From Streptomyces sp. SID8352 (GTDB taxonomy: Bacteria > Actinomycetota > Actinomycetes > Streptomycetales > Streptomycetaceae): a DNA stretch of 64,000 nt. This document shows positions 26,721 to 36,777 of this stretch, piece by piece. The position numbers and the translations under genes are program-made. The DNA is taken from NCBI RefSeq assembly GCF_009862265.1, contig NZ_WWGX01000023.1, forward strand, positions 25,323 through 89,322. Direction: 5' to 3'. Below the pieces are notes generated by a model. That model had not been told where the DNA came from and ran no database searches. It saw only the letters and a list, made by a program, of their open reading frames with translations. The stretch's first letter is position 1, and each line of letters begins with the position of its first letter.

Positions 26721-26759
26721 AGCGCCGAGCGGCCCTCATCACAGGGCCATTGGTCCCTG
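26721..26759. promoter_or_regulatory. Paired DevR/OsdR-type boxes before the ruined oxidase
   Basis: AGCGCCGAGCGGCCCT (26721-26736; 14 of 16 match to the 28812 box) and CAGGGCCATTGGTCCCTG (26742-26759). They stand 56-95 bases upstream of ATG 26665 on the minus strand. Confidence 0.6.
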
Positions 26760-27362
26760 TTGCGACGGGCGGGGCCTCCCGGCACCGGCGCGGAGGCGTC
26801 CGGCCCGGGGGCCGGGCGCCGCGGGCGTCCGCACCACCGCCGTTTCGGCGGGCACGGTGGCGGGCGCCGCCACGGTCTCCGGGCCGGGCACGCCGTGCGC
26901 GCGCCGGCTGCCGAGCCGCCGCGGCAGGCGGGTGACCGACCGGAGCGACAAGGTCCTCTTCCCGCCGCTCGCGGGCCGCGGTGCCGCCCGGCGGCACCGC
27001 GAGCCCCGCGCAGAACATCCTCGGCGTCCACGGTCATCGGGGGGACGGGCGTGGTTCCGGGGGCCTGTTACCTCCCGGGCCGCGGCCGGAGGCGGTCGCC
27101 GGGACGCCGCTCCTGTCCCGGCCGCACGCCCTCACCGCCTGCCTGCCCTTCACGGCCCGGCCGTTCACCCGGCCGGTGCGCGTGCGGAGCGCCCGGTGGG
27201 CCGTCCGACCCGCCCGTGTTCGGCCCACCGGCGCCGCTCGCATGCCCGGCCGCCGTCCGGGTACGGCAGGCGGCCCGCGGAGCACCTGGGCGCCGGGCAC
27301 GGCCTCCGACGGCCCGCTCCCGCCCCCGCGCGGCCGGGAGCGGGACCGGGCCCGGGACCCGT
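26760..27362. other. Gene-free stretch
   Basis: About 600 bases between the oxidase promoter and the flavohaemoglobin terminator. No gene-like frame survives inspection; possibly a remnant of a lost gene. Confidence 0.4.
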
Positions 27363-27409
27363 GGGAAGGCCCCCGGCGGCCGCGCGGTGCGGTCGCCGGG
27401 GGCCTTCCC
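27363..27409 (-). terminator. Terminator of the flavohaemoglobin gene
   Basis: Perfect 16-bp stem GGGAAGGCCCCCGGCG/CGCCGGGGGCCTTCCC with 15-base loop, 36 bases beyond the hmp stop. Confidence 0.75.
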
Positions 27410-27444
27410 GTACGGCCGCGTCCCCGTCCGCGGCCGTACGGTTC

Positions 27445-28650
27445 TCAGTCCTCGGTGTGGGCGAGCCAGAGGTCGGGGCCGAAGACCTCGTAGCGGACCC
27501 GGCGGGCGGGCACCCCGGCCCGCAGCACCTGGGCGCGGACATCGCGCATGAAGGGCAGCGGGCCGCACAGGTACACATCGGCGTCGGAGGGCAGTTCGAG
27601 GGCGCCGACGTCCATCAGGCCGGTGCGGGCGCCCGGTTCGGCGGCGGCGTCGCGCTCGTACCAGAACTGGGCCCTGGCGTCGACGAGTTCGTCCACGAGG
27701 CGGAGGGTCTCGGTGCGCAGGGCGTGGTCGGCGGGGCTGGTGTCGGCGTGCAGCACCCAGATCTCGCGACCGGAGCCGGCGGCGGCGAGCTGTTCGAGCA
27801 TGCCGGCCATCGGCGTGCAGCCGATCCCGGCGGAGACCAGCACCAGGGGCGCCTCGGAGTCGTCGAGGACGACGTCGCCGAAGGGGGCGGACAGGGTCAG
27901 CTCGTCCCCGGCGCACACGGTGCGGTGCAGCAGGTTGGAGACCTCGCCCTCGGGCGCCCCGCCGTCGCCGGGGACCCGCTTGACGGTGATGCGGCGCAGC
28001 TCGCCCTCGGGGGAACCGGACAGGCTGTACTGGCGCAGCTGGCGCACGCCGTCGGGCATGCGCACCCGGACGCTGACGTACTGGCCGGCCCGGGCGGGCG
28101 GCACGGGGCCGCCGTCGGCCGGGCGGAGCAGGAAGGACACCGCGTCCGGGGTCTCCTCGCGGCGCTCGGTCACGGTCCACTGCCGCCAGGGATGGTGCGG
28201 GTCGACGTCGGCCTCGGTGTAGAGGCGGGCCTCGCGGGCGATGAGGGCCCCGGCCATCAGCCAGTAGACCTCGTCCCAGGCGGCGGCGACCTCGGGGGTG
28301 ACGGCGTCCCCGAGCACGTCCGCGATGGCGCCGAAGAGGTACTTGTGGACGATCGTGTACTGGTCCTCGGTGACGCCGAGCGCGGCGTGCTTGTGGGCGA
28401 TGCGGGACAGCAGGGCGTCCGGGCGGGCCCCGGGGTCGGCGAGCAGGGCCTGGGCGAAGGCCGCTATGGAGCCCGCCAGGGCCCGCCGCTGCTCACCGCT
28501 GGCCTGGTTGCCGCGGTTGAAGAGTCCGTCCAGCAGCTCGGGCCGGTCGGCGAACATCGTGCCGTAGAACCGCGTCGTGATCTCGTCCAGGGCCCCGCCG
28601 ACGGCGGGCAGGGTGGCGCGTACGACGGCGGCGGACTCGGGGGAAAGCAT
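27445..28650 (-). CDS. hmp: Flavohaemoglobin (nitric oxide dioxygenase)
   Basis: 401 residues, full length. The globin domain (1-140) has the haem-pocket region FYGTMFADRPELLDGLFNRG and proximal His in IAHKHAALGV; the FAD domain carries RQYSLSGSP; the NAD domain has GIGCTPMAGMLEQL and YLCGPLPFMRDV. It oxidises nitric oxide to nitrate with O2 and NADH, in the cytoplasm. ATG 28650 follows AGAGGGAG. Several GGCCGAACGG boxes lie 70-200 bases upstream, placing it under the island's DevR-type regulator. Neighbours (DevRS, ruined NirK-like oxidase) fit an NO/low-oxygen theme. Confidence 0.95.
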   Translation of the reverse strand: MLSPESAAVVRATLPAVGGALDEITTRFYGTMFADRPELLDGLFNRGNQASGEQRRALAGSIAAFAQALLADPGARPDALLSRIAHKHAALGVTEDQYTIVHKYLFGAIADVLGDAVTPEVAAAWDEVYWLMAGALIAREARLYTEADVDPHHPWRQWTVTERREETPDAVSFLLRPADGGPVPPARAGQYVSVRVRMPDGVRQLRQYSLSGSPEGELRRITVKRVPGDGGAPEGEVSNLLHRTVCAGDELTLSAPFGDVVLDDSEAPLVLVSAGIGCTPMAGMLEQLAAAGSGREIWVLHADTSPADHALRTETLRLVDELVDARAQFWYERDAAAEPGARTGLMDVGALELPSDADVYLCGPLPFMRDVRAQVLRAGVPARRVRYEVFGPDLWLAHTED

Positions 28651-28718
28651 GGGACTCCCTCTGGAGTACGGAAGTGGGGGGCGGGCGCCAGGTTCGGCGC
28701 CGCTGTATTCCGTCTATC

Positions 28719-28848
28719 ACCCGTTCGGCCCACCCGGAGGGGCCGGAGAGCCGATCGAGGCCGAACGGCTTTTCCTGTCAGGCCGGTTGGGACGGACGGC
28801 GGGGGCGAACGAGGGCCGAACGGCCCTGGCACGGTGCCCGATGGTCCC
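28719..28848. promoter_or_regulatory. Cluster of DevR/OsdR-type boxes before hmp
   Basis: AGGGCCGAACGGCCCT (28812-28827), GGTGCCCGATGGTCCC (28833-28848), GAGGCCGAACGGCTTT (28757-28772) and inverted GGGCCGAACGGG (28720-28731). The core GGCCGAACGG thus occurs three times in about 110 bases. Confidence 0.6.
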
Positions 28849-29239
28849 GGCCGCCGGCCGGCCCGGCGGCGGGGAGGACGGTGACCGAGGTGACCCGCCG
28901 GCCCAGACTCCCCGGGAGCCGGGGCGGGTTCGGGTGGCGTCCCGGGGGCCGGGGCGGGAGGGGCGGCGGTTCACCGCGCGGCGGGAGTCGGGTGAGCGGG
29001 AGACGGGGGCGCCGGTCCGGGCGGGCGCCGCGGGAGCTCCGGACGGGGGCTCCGGGAAAGGGGGGCTGGACGGGGGCCGCAGGGCGCCGGGCGGGTCGTC
29101 CCGGCGGTACCGGCGGGCGCCACCGGGTGGACGCCACCGGCGCGACCGGGGCCGCACGGGCCCCGGGGAACGGACGGGCGCGGACGGGCACACACGGCGT
29201 CCCGGCACCCGGGCCCGCCCGGTACCCCGGCGCGCGGGG
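28849..29239. other. Gene-free GC-rich stretch
   Basis: About 390 bases of G-rich, gene-free sequence between the hmp promoter and the end of devS. No repeat or hairpin of note. Confidence 0.4.
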
Positions 29240-30973
29240 CTACGCCCCCGGTACCGGGACCTCCCAGACGAGGGTGGTGCCGCCGTCCTCCGGCGTGCTC
29301 CACTCCAGCTCCCCGCCGTGCGCGCGGGCCCGTTCGCCCATGTTGAGGAGCCCGCTGCGCCGTCCCCGGACGGGGATGCCCACCCCGTCGTCGCCGACGG
29401 TGAGCCGCAGGGTGCGGCCGTCGGTCTCCAGGACCACCTCGGCGCGGTGGGCGTCGGCGTGCCGGGCGATGTTGGTCAGCGACTCGGACAGGACCGCCAC
29501 CACGTCGTCCGCGACGTCCCGGGGCACCTCGGTGTCCAGCAGCCCCTCCATGCGCAGCCCCGGGGTGAAGCCCAGCACCGGCGCCGCCTCCCCCACGACC
29601 CGCACGACGCGGGCCCGCAGGCCGGGCATCTCGTCGTCGTCGCGGGTGCGCAGGCCGAAGATGGTGGACCGGATGATCTTTATGGTCTCGTCGAGGTCGT
29701 CCACCGCCCGCAGGACGCGCTCCTTGGCGCCCGGGTGGTCGATGAACCGCCCGGCGCTCTGGAGGGTCATGCCGGTGGCGAACAGCCGCTGGATGGCCAG
29801 GTCGTGCAGGTCCCGGGCGATGCGGTCGCGGTCCTCCAGCACGGCGATCTGCTCGGCGTCCCGGCGCCGCTCGGCCAGCTCCATGGCGACGGCTGCCTGC
29901 GCGGCGAAGCCCAGCAGCGGGCTGGTCTCCTGCTCGTCGAAGGCGCTCCGTCCGGCCGCGCGGACCAGCAGGACCACCCCGCGCACGCCCTCGCTGGTGC
30001 CGATGGGCACGGCGACGGCGGGGCCGAGCCCGTCGAAGCGCGGCGGCCCGGCCGAGACGCGCCCGTCGCGGCCGACGTCGGCGCTGGTGACCGGGGCGCC
30101 GGTGGAGTAGGCGTGGCCGATCAGGCTGTCGTCGACGGGCAGCACCATGCCGCGGTGCGCCTCCGCCCGGTGTCCGATGGCGAGTTCCACGGTGAGCGCG
30201 TCGGTGTCCGGCATCGGCACCGCCACCACGGCCAGGGCCGCGCCGGAGATGTCCAGGGCGCGCTCCGCGATGAGCTGGAGCACGTCGGCCCGGTCGCCGC
30301 CGGACATCAGGGTGTGGGTGATCTCCGCGCTGGCCCGCAGCCAGCGCTCCCGGCGCCGGGACTCCTCGTAGAGGCGGGCGTTGTCGATGGCCACGCCCGC
30401 CGCCACGGCCAGCGTGGACAGGACGGACTCGTCCTCCTCGTCGAACCGGCCGCCGCCGCGCTTCTCGGTCAGGTAGAGATTGCCGAACACCTGGTCGCGC
30501 ACCCGGATCGGCACCCCGAGGAAGGTGTTCATCGGCGGGTGGTCCGCGGGGAAGCCGTACGAGGCGGGGTGGTCCGAGAGCTTGGTCAGCCGCAGCGGTT
30601 CGGGGTGCCGGATCAGCTCGCCGAGGATGCCGTGCCCCTGCGGATAGGGGCCGATGCGGGCGATCTCCTCCTCGCCGAGGCCCACCGTGAGGAAGTCGGA
30701 CAGCAGCCTGCCGTCCGGGCCGATCACGCCGAGCGCCGCGTAGTCGGCGTCCACCAGGACCGCCGCGGCCTCCACGATGCGCCGCAGCGCCTGTTCGAGG
30801 TCCAGTTCGCGGCCGACCGAGAGCACCGCCTCCAGCAGGCTGTGCACCCGGTCCCGGGTGCCGCGCGCCGCGTCCAGGCGGGCCTGCAGTTCCTCCAGCA
30901 GTTCGTCCAGCCGCAACTGCGGGAGCCGCATCCGGGCCTCCCCGGCCTCCCCCGCCTCTTCGAGGCTTCCCAC
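29240..30973 (-). CDS. devS: DevS/DosS-type GAF histidine kinase
   Basis: 577 residues: an N-terminal coil, two GAF domains (about 60-205 and 230-370), a HisKA_3 domain with phospho-acceptor His near residue 390 (RDRIARDLHDLAIQRLF), and a HATPase with ESLTNIARHA, GDDGVGIP and GLLNMGERA. The first GAF contains HPASYGFPADHPPMNTFLGV, the region that holds the haem-ligand His in mycobacterial DosS, so O2/NO/redox sensing is likely. Start GTG 30973 has GGAGGA 7 bases upstream. The likely partner is DevR at 31877; a box at 31081 suggests autoregulation. Confidence 0.92.
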   Translation of the reverse strand: MGSLEEAGEAGEARMRLPQLRLDELLEELQARLDAARGTRDRVHSLLEAVLSVGRELDLEQALRRIVEAAAVLVDADYAALGVIGPDGRLLSDFLTVGLGEEEIARIGPYPQGHGILGELIRHPEPLRLTKLSDHPASYGFPADHPPMNTFLGVPIRVRDQVFGNLYLTEKRGGGRFDEEDESVLSTLAVAAGVAIDNARLYEESRRRERWLRASAEITHTLMSGGDRADVLQLIAERALDISGAALAVVAVPMPDTDALTVELAIGHRAEAHRGMVLPVDDSLIGHAYSTGAPVTSADVGRDGRVSAGPPRFDGLGPAVAVPIGTSEGVRGVVLLVRAAGRSAFDEQETSPLLGFAAQAAVAMELAERRRDAEQIAVLEDRDRIARDLHDLAIQRLFATGMTLQSAGRFIDHPGAKERVLRAVDDLDETIKIIRSTIFGLRTRDDDEMPGLRARVVRVVGEAAPVLGFTPGLRMEGLLDTEVPRDVADDVVAVLSESLTNIARHADAHRAEVVLETDGRTLRLTVGDDGVGIPVRGRRSGLLNMGERARAHGGELEWSTPEDGGTTLVWEVPVPGA

Positions 30974-31080
30974 CCGGTGATCCTCCCGGCCTTCGGCGCG
31001 GCGCCGGTCGAACACCGCTGTCGGGTGCCACCGTAACGGCCCGGCGGGGCCTCGCGGCACCCGGCCCCGCGGCCGTCCGT

Positions 31081-31096
31081 AGGGCCGAACGGCCCC
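31081..31096. promoter_or_regulatory. DevR/OsdR-type box between devS and the cNMP gene
   Basis: AGGGCCGAACGGCCCC, identical to the 28812 box at 15 of 16 positions. It is 108 bases upstream of devS and about 150 upstream of the divergent cNMP-binding gene. Confidence 0.65.
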
Positions 31097-31243
31097 CATC
31101 CGGGTCCGGGCGGCCCGTGGCGCCGCCTCGCGGACGGGCGGACCCTGGAGGAGAGAGGTTGTCCGCGGGACCGGAGGAGCGGGGACGCGCGGACCGGTGT
31201 CCGCCGGCCGGTCGCGGCGGCAGCAACGAGAGGAGTCGGCGCC

Positions 31244-31699
31244 ATGAACTCCACCACCACCCTGGCCTCGGCCCTGCCCGCCGTGCACCGGGAACGGCTG
31301 ATGGCCCTGGCCCGCGAGGTCTCCTTCGACCTGGGCAGCCGCCTGTTCGAGGAGGAGCGGCCCGCCGACCGGTTCTGGATCATCCGGACCGGCACGGTGG
31401 ACCTGGACGCGCGGGTGCCCGGACGGCCCCCGGCGGTCATCGAGTCCCTGGGCCACGGCGAGCTGGTCGGCTGCTCCTGGCACTTCCCGCCGTACACCTG
31501 GCAGCTGGGCGCGGAGGCGGTGAGCCCGGTGCGGGCCTGGGAGTTCGACGCGGACGCCGTGCGGACGCTGTGCGAGCGGGACGCCGAGTTCGGTCGGGCG
31601 GTCGCCGTCTGGCTCGGGCGGGTGATCGCCCACCGGCTCCAGTCGGCCCGCGTCCGGCTCCTGGACCTCTACGCCCCGCACGGCAGCGGCAGCCTCTGA
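31244..31699 (+). CDS. Cyclic-nucleotide-binding-domain protein
   Basis: 151 residues forming a single CRP-like cNMP-binding beta barrel (FEEERPADRFWIIRTGTVDL, ESLGHGELVGCSW) without the C-terminal HTH, so it is a sensor or adaptor rather than a transcription factor. Stand-alone cNMP-binding proteins occur in DosR-type islands. ATG 31244 follows GAGAGGAG. It shares the upstream region with devS, and a strong bidirectional terminator separates it from devR. Confidence 0.85.
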   Translation: MNSTTTLASALPAVHRERLMALAREVSFDLGSRLFEEERPADRFWIIRTGTVDLDARVPGRPPAVIESLGHGELVGCSWHFPPYTWQLGAEAVSPVRAWEFDADAVRTLCERDAEFGRAVAVWLGRVIAHRLQSARVRLLDLYAPHGSGSL

Positions 31700-31705
31700 C
31701 GGACC

Positions 31706-31753
31706 CGGCCCCCGGCTCCTCCGGCCGTGCGGGACCGGAGGAGCCGGGGGCCG
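31706..31753. terminator. Bidirectional terminator
   Basis: Perfect 19-bp stem (31706-31724 with 31735-31753), loop of 10, between the convergent cNMP gene and devR. Confidence 0.8.
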
Positions 31754-31876
31754 CTCGCGCATGGCGGCCGGGCCCGGACACCGGGCACCGCCGGGACGGC
31801 GCGGCACCGCCCGGGTGCCGGAGGCGGTCCGGACGCGCTCCGGCGACGGTGCCGCCCGGGACCCGGGCCGCGGAAC

Positions 31877-32560
31877 TCAGCCCCGCAGGCGGTCCTGGGC
31901 CTGGGTGGCGATGACCGCGGCCTGGATGCGGCGCTCCACACCGAGCTTGGCGAGGAGCCGGGAGATGTGGTTCTTCACCGTCTTCTCGGCCAGGTAGAGC
32001 CGCTGGCCGATCTGCCGGTTGGTGAGCCCCTCCCCGATGAGCGTGAGGATCTCCCGCTCCCGGTCGGTCAGACCGGGCAGGGCGTCCGGCTTCTCCTCGG
32101 GCCGCCGGCCGCCGCGCAGCCGGGCCATCAGTTTGGTGGTGGCGCTCGGGTCCAGCAGCGACTGGCCGCGGGCGACGGTGCGCACCGCCGAGACCAGGTC
32201 GGACCCCTGGATCTGCTTGAGCACGTAGCCGGACGCGCCCGCCATGATCGAGTCGAGCAGGGCCTCCTCGTCGTCGAAGGAGGTCAGCATCAGACACGCC
32301 AGCTCCGGCAGCCGGGAGCGCAGCTCGCGGCAGACGGTCACCCCGTCGCCGTCGGGCAGCCGCACGTCCAGGACCGCCACGTCGGGCCGCAGGGCCGGGA
32401 CCCGTACGAGGGCCTGCTCCACGGTGGCGGCCTCGCCGACCACCTCTATGTCCGGTTCGTCGTTCAGCAGGTCGTGCACTCCGCGCCGTACCACCTCGTG
32501 GTCGTCGAGGAGGAAGACCCGGATCGGTGCATCCGGTCCGGCCTGCTCGGGGTCCGCCAT
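31877..32560 (-). CDS. devR: DevR/DosR-type response regulator
   Basis: 227 residues of the NarL/FixJ class. Receiver domain: acidic pair in [12 protein letters not shown], phospho-acceptor Asp near residue 62 ([13 protein letters not shown]), Lys in GYVLKQ. LuxR HTH from about 150: [38 protein letters not shown]. The long linker and the receiver sequence are typical of DevR/DosR; the S. coelicolor counterpart is OsdR. ATG 32560 follows GGAGTCACC. It is the obvious candidate to bind the palindromes across 23-31 kb. No equally good box was seen at its own start. Confidence 0.92.
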   Translation of the reverse strand: MADPEQAGPDAPIRVFLLDDHEVVRRGVHDLLNDEPDIEVVGEAATVEQALVRVPALRPDVAVLDVRLPDGDGVTVCRELRSRLPELACLMLTSFDDEEALLDSIMAGASGYVLKQIQGSDLVSAVRTVARGQSLLDPSATTKLMARLRGGRRPEEKPDALPGLTDREREILTLIGEGLTNRQIGQRLYLAEKTVKNHISRLLAKLGVERRIQAAVIATQAQDRLRG

Positions 32561-32771
32561 CGGTGACTCCTTGTACTGTGTTCGGTTTCCACGGAAATGG
32601 TCCCCGATGGCGGGCAGGGGGGCCAGGGCCGGTCGGCCCACGCCGCCCCCGATCCGGGTTCCGGCCCGGGTCGGGACGCCCGCCGGTTCCGCTCTTCTTT
32701 CCCCCGGACAGGCGCGGGGGGTGTCAGGAGGGGCAGAATCGGAGCGAGGAGGCCCTGAGAGGAGACGGCGC

Positions 32772-34550
32772 GTGCGGGAGCGAGACTGGCTGCGCGGGGA
32801 GCGACGGCCTCCGAACCCCCTCGTAGGCGGGCGGCGGGCCGTACGGGCGGCCCTGCGGCCGATGACCGACGCGATCGCCTCGCGCCGCCGTCTCACCTGG
32901 CTGAACGAGGCGGGGCTGAGCATCGGCACCACGCTGGACCTGCGGCGCACCGCCGAGGAGCTGGCCGGGTTCACGGTGCCGGAGCTGGCCGACGGGTCCG
33001 CGGTGGACCTGCTGGACTCGGTGCTGCGCTTCCAGGAGGGCGACCGCGGCCTGAGCCGGGGCGCGCCGGCGCTGCGGGCGATGGCGGTCGCGGAGATCGA
33101 CGGGCTGAACCTCGCGCCCGACCCGGTGGGCGAGCTGGCCGTGCACTCCGCCGTCCGGGTCGGCCAGCGCTGTCTGACGAGCCGGGAGCCGGTGCTGATC
33201 GCCCGGATGGAGCGGTCGGACTTCGCCGCCGTGGCCCCCACCGCGGAGTCCGGGGAGATCATGCGCCGCGCCGGGGTGCACTCCTACATGGCGGTGCCGC
33301 TGATCGCCCGGGGGGTGCTGCTGGGCCTGGCCGACTTCATCCGGGCGGGCAGCCGCGCCCCGTTCACCCCCGCCGATGTGGCGCTGGCCGTGGAACTGGC
33401 CTCCAAGGCCGCCCTGGCCATCGACAACGCCCGCCTCTACGGCCGCGAGCGCGACCACGTGGTGACCCTCCAGCGCGCCCTGCTGCCCCGTTCCAGCCCG
33501 GCCACCCCGGGGCTGGACGTCTCCTCCTGCTACACCCCCGCCGACGACCCGGCCGCCGTCGGCGGCGACTGGTTCGACGTGGTGGCCCTGCCCAGCGGGC
33601 GCACCGCCCTGATGGTGGGCGACGTGATGGGGCGCGGGCTGGCCGCCGCGGCGACGATGGGGCGGCTGCGCACGGTGGCCCGCACCCTGATGGCCCTGGA
33701 CATCGCTCCCGAGCGGCTGCTGGCCCGGCTGGACCTGGCCGCCCGCGATCTGGAGGAGGACCAGGTCGCGACCTGTCTGTGCGCGGTCCACGATCCGATC
33801 GACGGCACGTTCCGGATCGCGAGCGCCGGTCATCCGCCGCCCCTGCTGACCGGTCCGGACGGCCGGGCGGAGTTCCTGCCGGTGCCCGTGGGGGCGCCGC
33901 TGGGCACCGGGGTGATCCCGTACGACCCCCTGGAGTGGCCGGTGGCGGAGGGGGCGCGGCTGACGCTGTACACGGACGGGCTGATCAGGTCGCGGGCGCA
34001 CAGCATGGACACGCAACTGGAGCGGCTGCGGGAGGTGATCGGCCAGGGGGTGCCCTGCGACGGGACGATCTGCCGGGCGATCACCGACCGCATCGGCGCC
34101 GACCGGTCCGACGACGCGATCGTCCTGGTGGCCACGGCCCGGCCGCTGGTCCCGGAGTGCGACGTGTACGTGCGCACGCTCCCGCCGGACGGCAAGGCCG
34201 CCGGGCAGGCCCGTACCGCGGTGCGCGAGCAGTTGCTCAAGTGGGGACTGGAGGAGCTGGTGGACACCACGGAGCTGGTCGTCAGCGAGCTGGTCGGCAA
34301 CGCCCTGCGGTACGGCAACGCGCCGGGCGAGCTGCGGCTGGTGCGCCACGAGCGGCTGTCGGTGGAGGTGTCCGACTCCGGTCCGGACCTGCCCCAGATC
34401 CAGCACGCGGACGTGAGCGACGAGAGCGGGCGCGGCCTGCAGTTGATCAACATGCTGTGCCGTCGCTGGGGGTCGTGCCGGACCCCGACCGGGAAGGTGG
34501 TGTGGGTGGAGCAGGACCTGCCCATGTTCCCGGAGGCAGACGTGACCTGA
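32772..34550 (+). CDS. GAF / PP2C (SpoIIE-type) phosphatase / HATPase protein
   Basis: 592 residues: an N-terminal region, a GAF domain (about 90-215), a SpoIIE/RsbU-type PP2C phosphatase domain (about 235-445) with metal-binding Asp in [33 protein letters not shown] and LYTDGLIRS, and a C-terminal RsbW-like ATPase with [15 protein letters not shown] and GRGLQLI. Phosphatase and kinase heads in one chain would set the phosphorylation state of an anti-anti-sigma factor. Start GTG 32772 follows GAGAGGAGAC. Divergent from devR with a 211-base gap, it is a common resident of such islands. Confidence 0.9.
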   Translation: MRERDWLRGERRPPNPLVGGRRAVRAALRPMTDAIASRRRLTWLNEAGLSIGTTLDLRRTAEELAGFTVPELADGSAVDLLDSVLRFQEGDRGLSRGAPALRAMAVAEIDGLNLAPDPVGELAVHSAVRVGQRCLTSREPVLIARMERSDFAAVAPTAESGEIMRRAGVHSYMAVPLIARGVLLGLADFIRAGSRAPFTPADVALAVELASKAALAIDNARLYGRERDHVVTLQRALLPRSSPATPGLDVSSCYTPADDPAAVGGDWFDVVALPSGRTALMVGDVMGRGLAAAATMGRLRTVARTLMALDIAPERLLARLDLAARDLEEDQVATCLCAVHDPIDGTFRIASAGHPPPLLTGPDGRAEFLPVPVGAPLGTGVIPYDPLEWPVAEGARLTLYTDGLIRSRAHSMDTQLERLREVIGQGVPCDGTICRAITDRIGADRSDDAIVLVATARPLVPECDVYVRTLPPDGKAAGQARTAVREQLLKWGLEELVDTTELVVSELVGNALRYGNAPGELRLVRHERLSVEVSDSGPDLPQIQHADVSDESGRGLQLINMLCRRWGSCRTPTGKVVWVEQDLPMFPEADVT

Positions 34551-34889
34551 CCGCCTCCGTCGGCCGCCCCGGCCCCGCCGGGCCCCGCCCCGTCCCCGCC
34601 TCCCCGTCTCCCCCGGCGTCCCCGTCCCCACCACCCCGGGGTCCCGTCCCGCGGTCTCCCCGGTCTCCCATGCCCGCCCCGGTCCCGTTCCCCGGCCCGG
34701 CCCGGTCCCGCGTCCCCCGGTCTCCCCGGCCCGATCCCGTCCCCCGGGCCTCCGGCGGCGTCCCGTCATCGGCCCGCGGTTCCTGGCTCCGCCCTCCGGC
34801 TCCCCCGGTCCCCGGCTCACCACTCCCGGCGCGCGGGGCCCGGGGGACCGCCCCACCGCGTCCGGCCCCCCGTCCCGCCGCCCGGAGGG
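34551..34889. other. Gene-free stretch
   Basis: About 340 bases between convergent genes, full of short GGTCTCCCC/CCGGTCCCG-like repeats; no clear frame. Confidence 0.4.
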
Positions 34890-36770
34890 CTACGCCGCCT
34901 CCTCGACCCGGCGGTGCCCGAACTGGGTGCGGTGCAGTTCGGCGTAGCGGCCGTCGGCGGCGAGGAGCTGGTCGTGGGTGCCCTGCTCGACGATCCGCCC
35001 GGCCTCGACGACCAGGATGCGGTCGGCCGCGCGGACCGTGGACAGCCGGTGGGCGATGACCACGGCGGTCCGGCCCGCGAGGGCCTCGCCGAGCGCCTCC
35101 TGCACGGCCGCCTCGGAGGTGTTGTCGAGGTGGGCGGTGGCCTCGTCGAGGATGACGACGCGCTGGCGGGCCAGCAGCAGCCGGGCGATGGTCATGCGCT
35201 GACGCTCGCCCCCGGAGAGCCGGTAGCCGCGCTCGCCGACCACGGTCTCCAGCCCGTCGGGCAGGGACCGCACGACCTCGGTGAGGCGGGCCCGGTCCAG
35301 TGCCTCCCGCAACGCGGCGTCGTCCGCGCCGGGGCGGGCCATGAGCAGGTTGGCGCGGATGGTGTCGTGGAAGAGGTGGCCGTCCTGGGTGACCATGCCG
35401 ACGGTGTCCCGCAGCGAGCCGGCGGTCAGGTCGCGGACGTCGACGCCGCCGATCCGGACGGCGCCCCCGTCGGTGTCGTACAGGCGCGGCAGGAGCTGGG
35501 CGATGGTGGACTTGCCGGCGCCGGAGGAGCCGACGAGGGCGATGGTCTCGCCGGGCCGGGCGCGGAAGGAGACGCCGTGCAGGACCTCCTCGCCGCCCCG
35601 GGCGTCGAGGGTGGCGACCTCCTCCAGGGAGGCCAGGGAGACGCGGTCGGCGGAGGGGTAGCCGAAGCGGACCCCGTCGAACTCGACGGAGACCGGGCCG
35701 TCGGGGACGGGGCGGGCGTCCGGCTTCTCCTCGATGAGCGGTCGCAGGTCCAGCACCTCGAAGACCCGCTCGAAGCTGACCAGGGCGCTCATCACCTCCA
35801 CCCGGGCCCCGGCCAGGGCGGTGAGGGGCGCGTAGAGCCGGGTCAGCAGCAGGGCCAGGGCGACGACGGCGCCGGCGTCCAGGGTGCCGCGCAGGGCGAA
35901 CCAGCCGCCGAGCCCGTAGACGAGGGCCAGGGCGAGGGCGGAGACCAGGGTGAGGGCGGTGATGAAGGCGGCCTGGGCGGTGGCGGTGCGCACGCCGATC
36001 TCCGCGACGCGCCGGGCGCGGGCGGCGAACTGGGCGGACTCCTCCTCCGGGCGGCCGAACAGCTTGACGAGGGTGGCGCCGGGGGCGGAGAACCGCTCGG
36101 TCATCCGGGTGCCCATGGCGGCGTTGAGGGTGGCGGCCTCGTGCTGCATGCGGGCCATGCGGTGGCCCATCCGCCGGGCCGGGAGCACGAACACCGGCAG
36201 CAGGGCGAGGGCGAGCAGGGTGATCTGCCAGGAGAGGGTGAGCATGACGGCGAGGGTGAGCAGCAGGGTGACGATGTTGCTGACCACTCCGGAGAGGGTG
36301 TTGCTGAAGGCCCGCTGGGCGCCGATGACGTCGTTGTTGAGGCGGGAGACCAGCGCTCCCGTGCGGGTCCGGGTGAAGAAGGCGACCGGCATCCGCTGCA
36401 CATGGTCGAAGACGGCCGTGCGCAGGTCGAGGATGAGTCCCTCGCCCAGGACGGCGGAGAGCCTGCGGGAGACGACGCCCAGCGCGGCCTCGGCGACCGC
36501 GATGAGCGCGATCAGCAGGGCCAGGCGGACGACGGTGTCCTCCTCGCCGCCGCTGACGATGACGTCCACGACCCGGCCCGCGAGGACCGGGGTGGCGACA
36601 GCGAGCAGGGCGGTCGCCATGCCGAGCAGCACGAAGCGGATGATGCGGGCGCGGTGGGGGCGGGCGAAGCCGGCGATGCGGCGCAGCGTCGCGCGGGTGA
36701 GGGGGCGGCGTTCCGGCTCGGCGGTCATGACCGTGCGCAGTTGGCTCCAGGCCGTGGTTTCCATGCTCAT
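34890..36770 (-). CDS. ABC exporter, fused membrane and ATPase domains
   Basis: 626 residues, half-transporter of the MsbA/LmrA type. Six membrane helices (about 45-330) with coupling segment FFTRTRTGALVSRLNNDV; ATPase with Walker A ALVGSSGAGKST, Q loop MVTQDGHLFHDT, signature YRLSGGERQRM, Walker B VVILDEATAHLD and switch His in VIAHRLS. Likely a homodimeric lipid or drug exporter. It starts at ATG 36770 (or ATG 36764), one base from the predicted transcription start, behind a MerR-type promoter, so drug- or stress-induced activation by a MerR protein encoded elsewhere is likely. Confidence 0.93.
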   Translation of the reverse strand: MSMETTAWSQLRTVMTAEPERRPLTRATLRRIAGFARPHRARIIRFVLLGMATALLAVATPVLAGRVVDVIVSGGEEDTVVRLALLIALIAVAEAALGVVSRRLSAVLGEGLILDLRTAVFDHVQRMPVAFFTRTRTGALVSRLNNDVIGAQRAFSNTLSGVVSNIVTLLLTLAVMLTLSWQITLLALALLPVFVLPARRMGHRMARMQHEAATLNAAMGTRMTERFSAPGATLVKLFGRPEEESAQFAARARRVAEIGVRTATAQAAFITALTLVSALALALVYGLGGWFALRGTLDAGAVVALALLLTRLYAPLTALAGARVEVMSALVSFERVFEVLDLRPLIEEKPDARPVPDGPVSVEFDGVRFGYPSADRVSLASLEEVATLDARGGEEVLHGVSFRARPGETIALVGSSGAGKSTIAQLLPRLYDTDGGAVRIGGVDVRDLTAGSLRDTVGMVTQDGHLFHDTIRANLLMARPGADDAALREALDRARLTEVVRSLPDGLETVVGERGYRLSGGERQRMTIARLLLARQRVVILDEATAHLDNTSEAAVQEALGEALAGRTAVVIAHRLSTVRAADRILVVEAGRIVEQGTHDQLLAADGRYAELHRTQFGHRRVEEAA

Positions 36771-36777
36771 GCCGGGG

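Noticed and set aside
32579..32613. GGAAATGGTCCCCGATGG as a DevR box before devR
   Set aside because: Only one half matches the box family; symmetry too weak.
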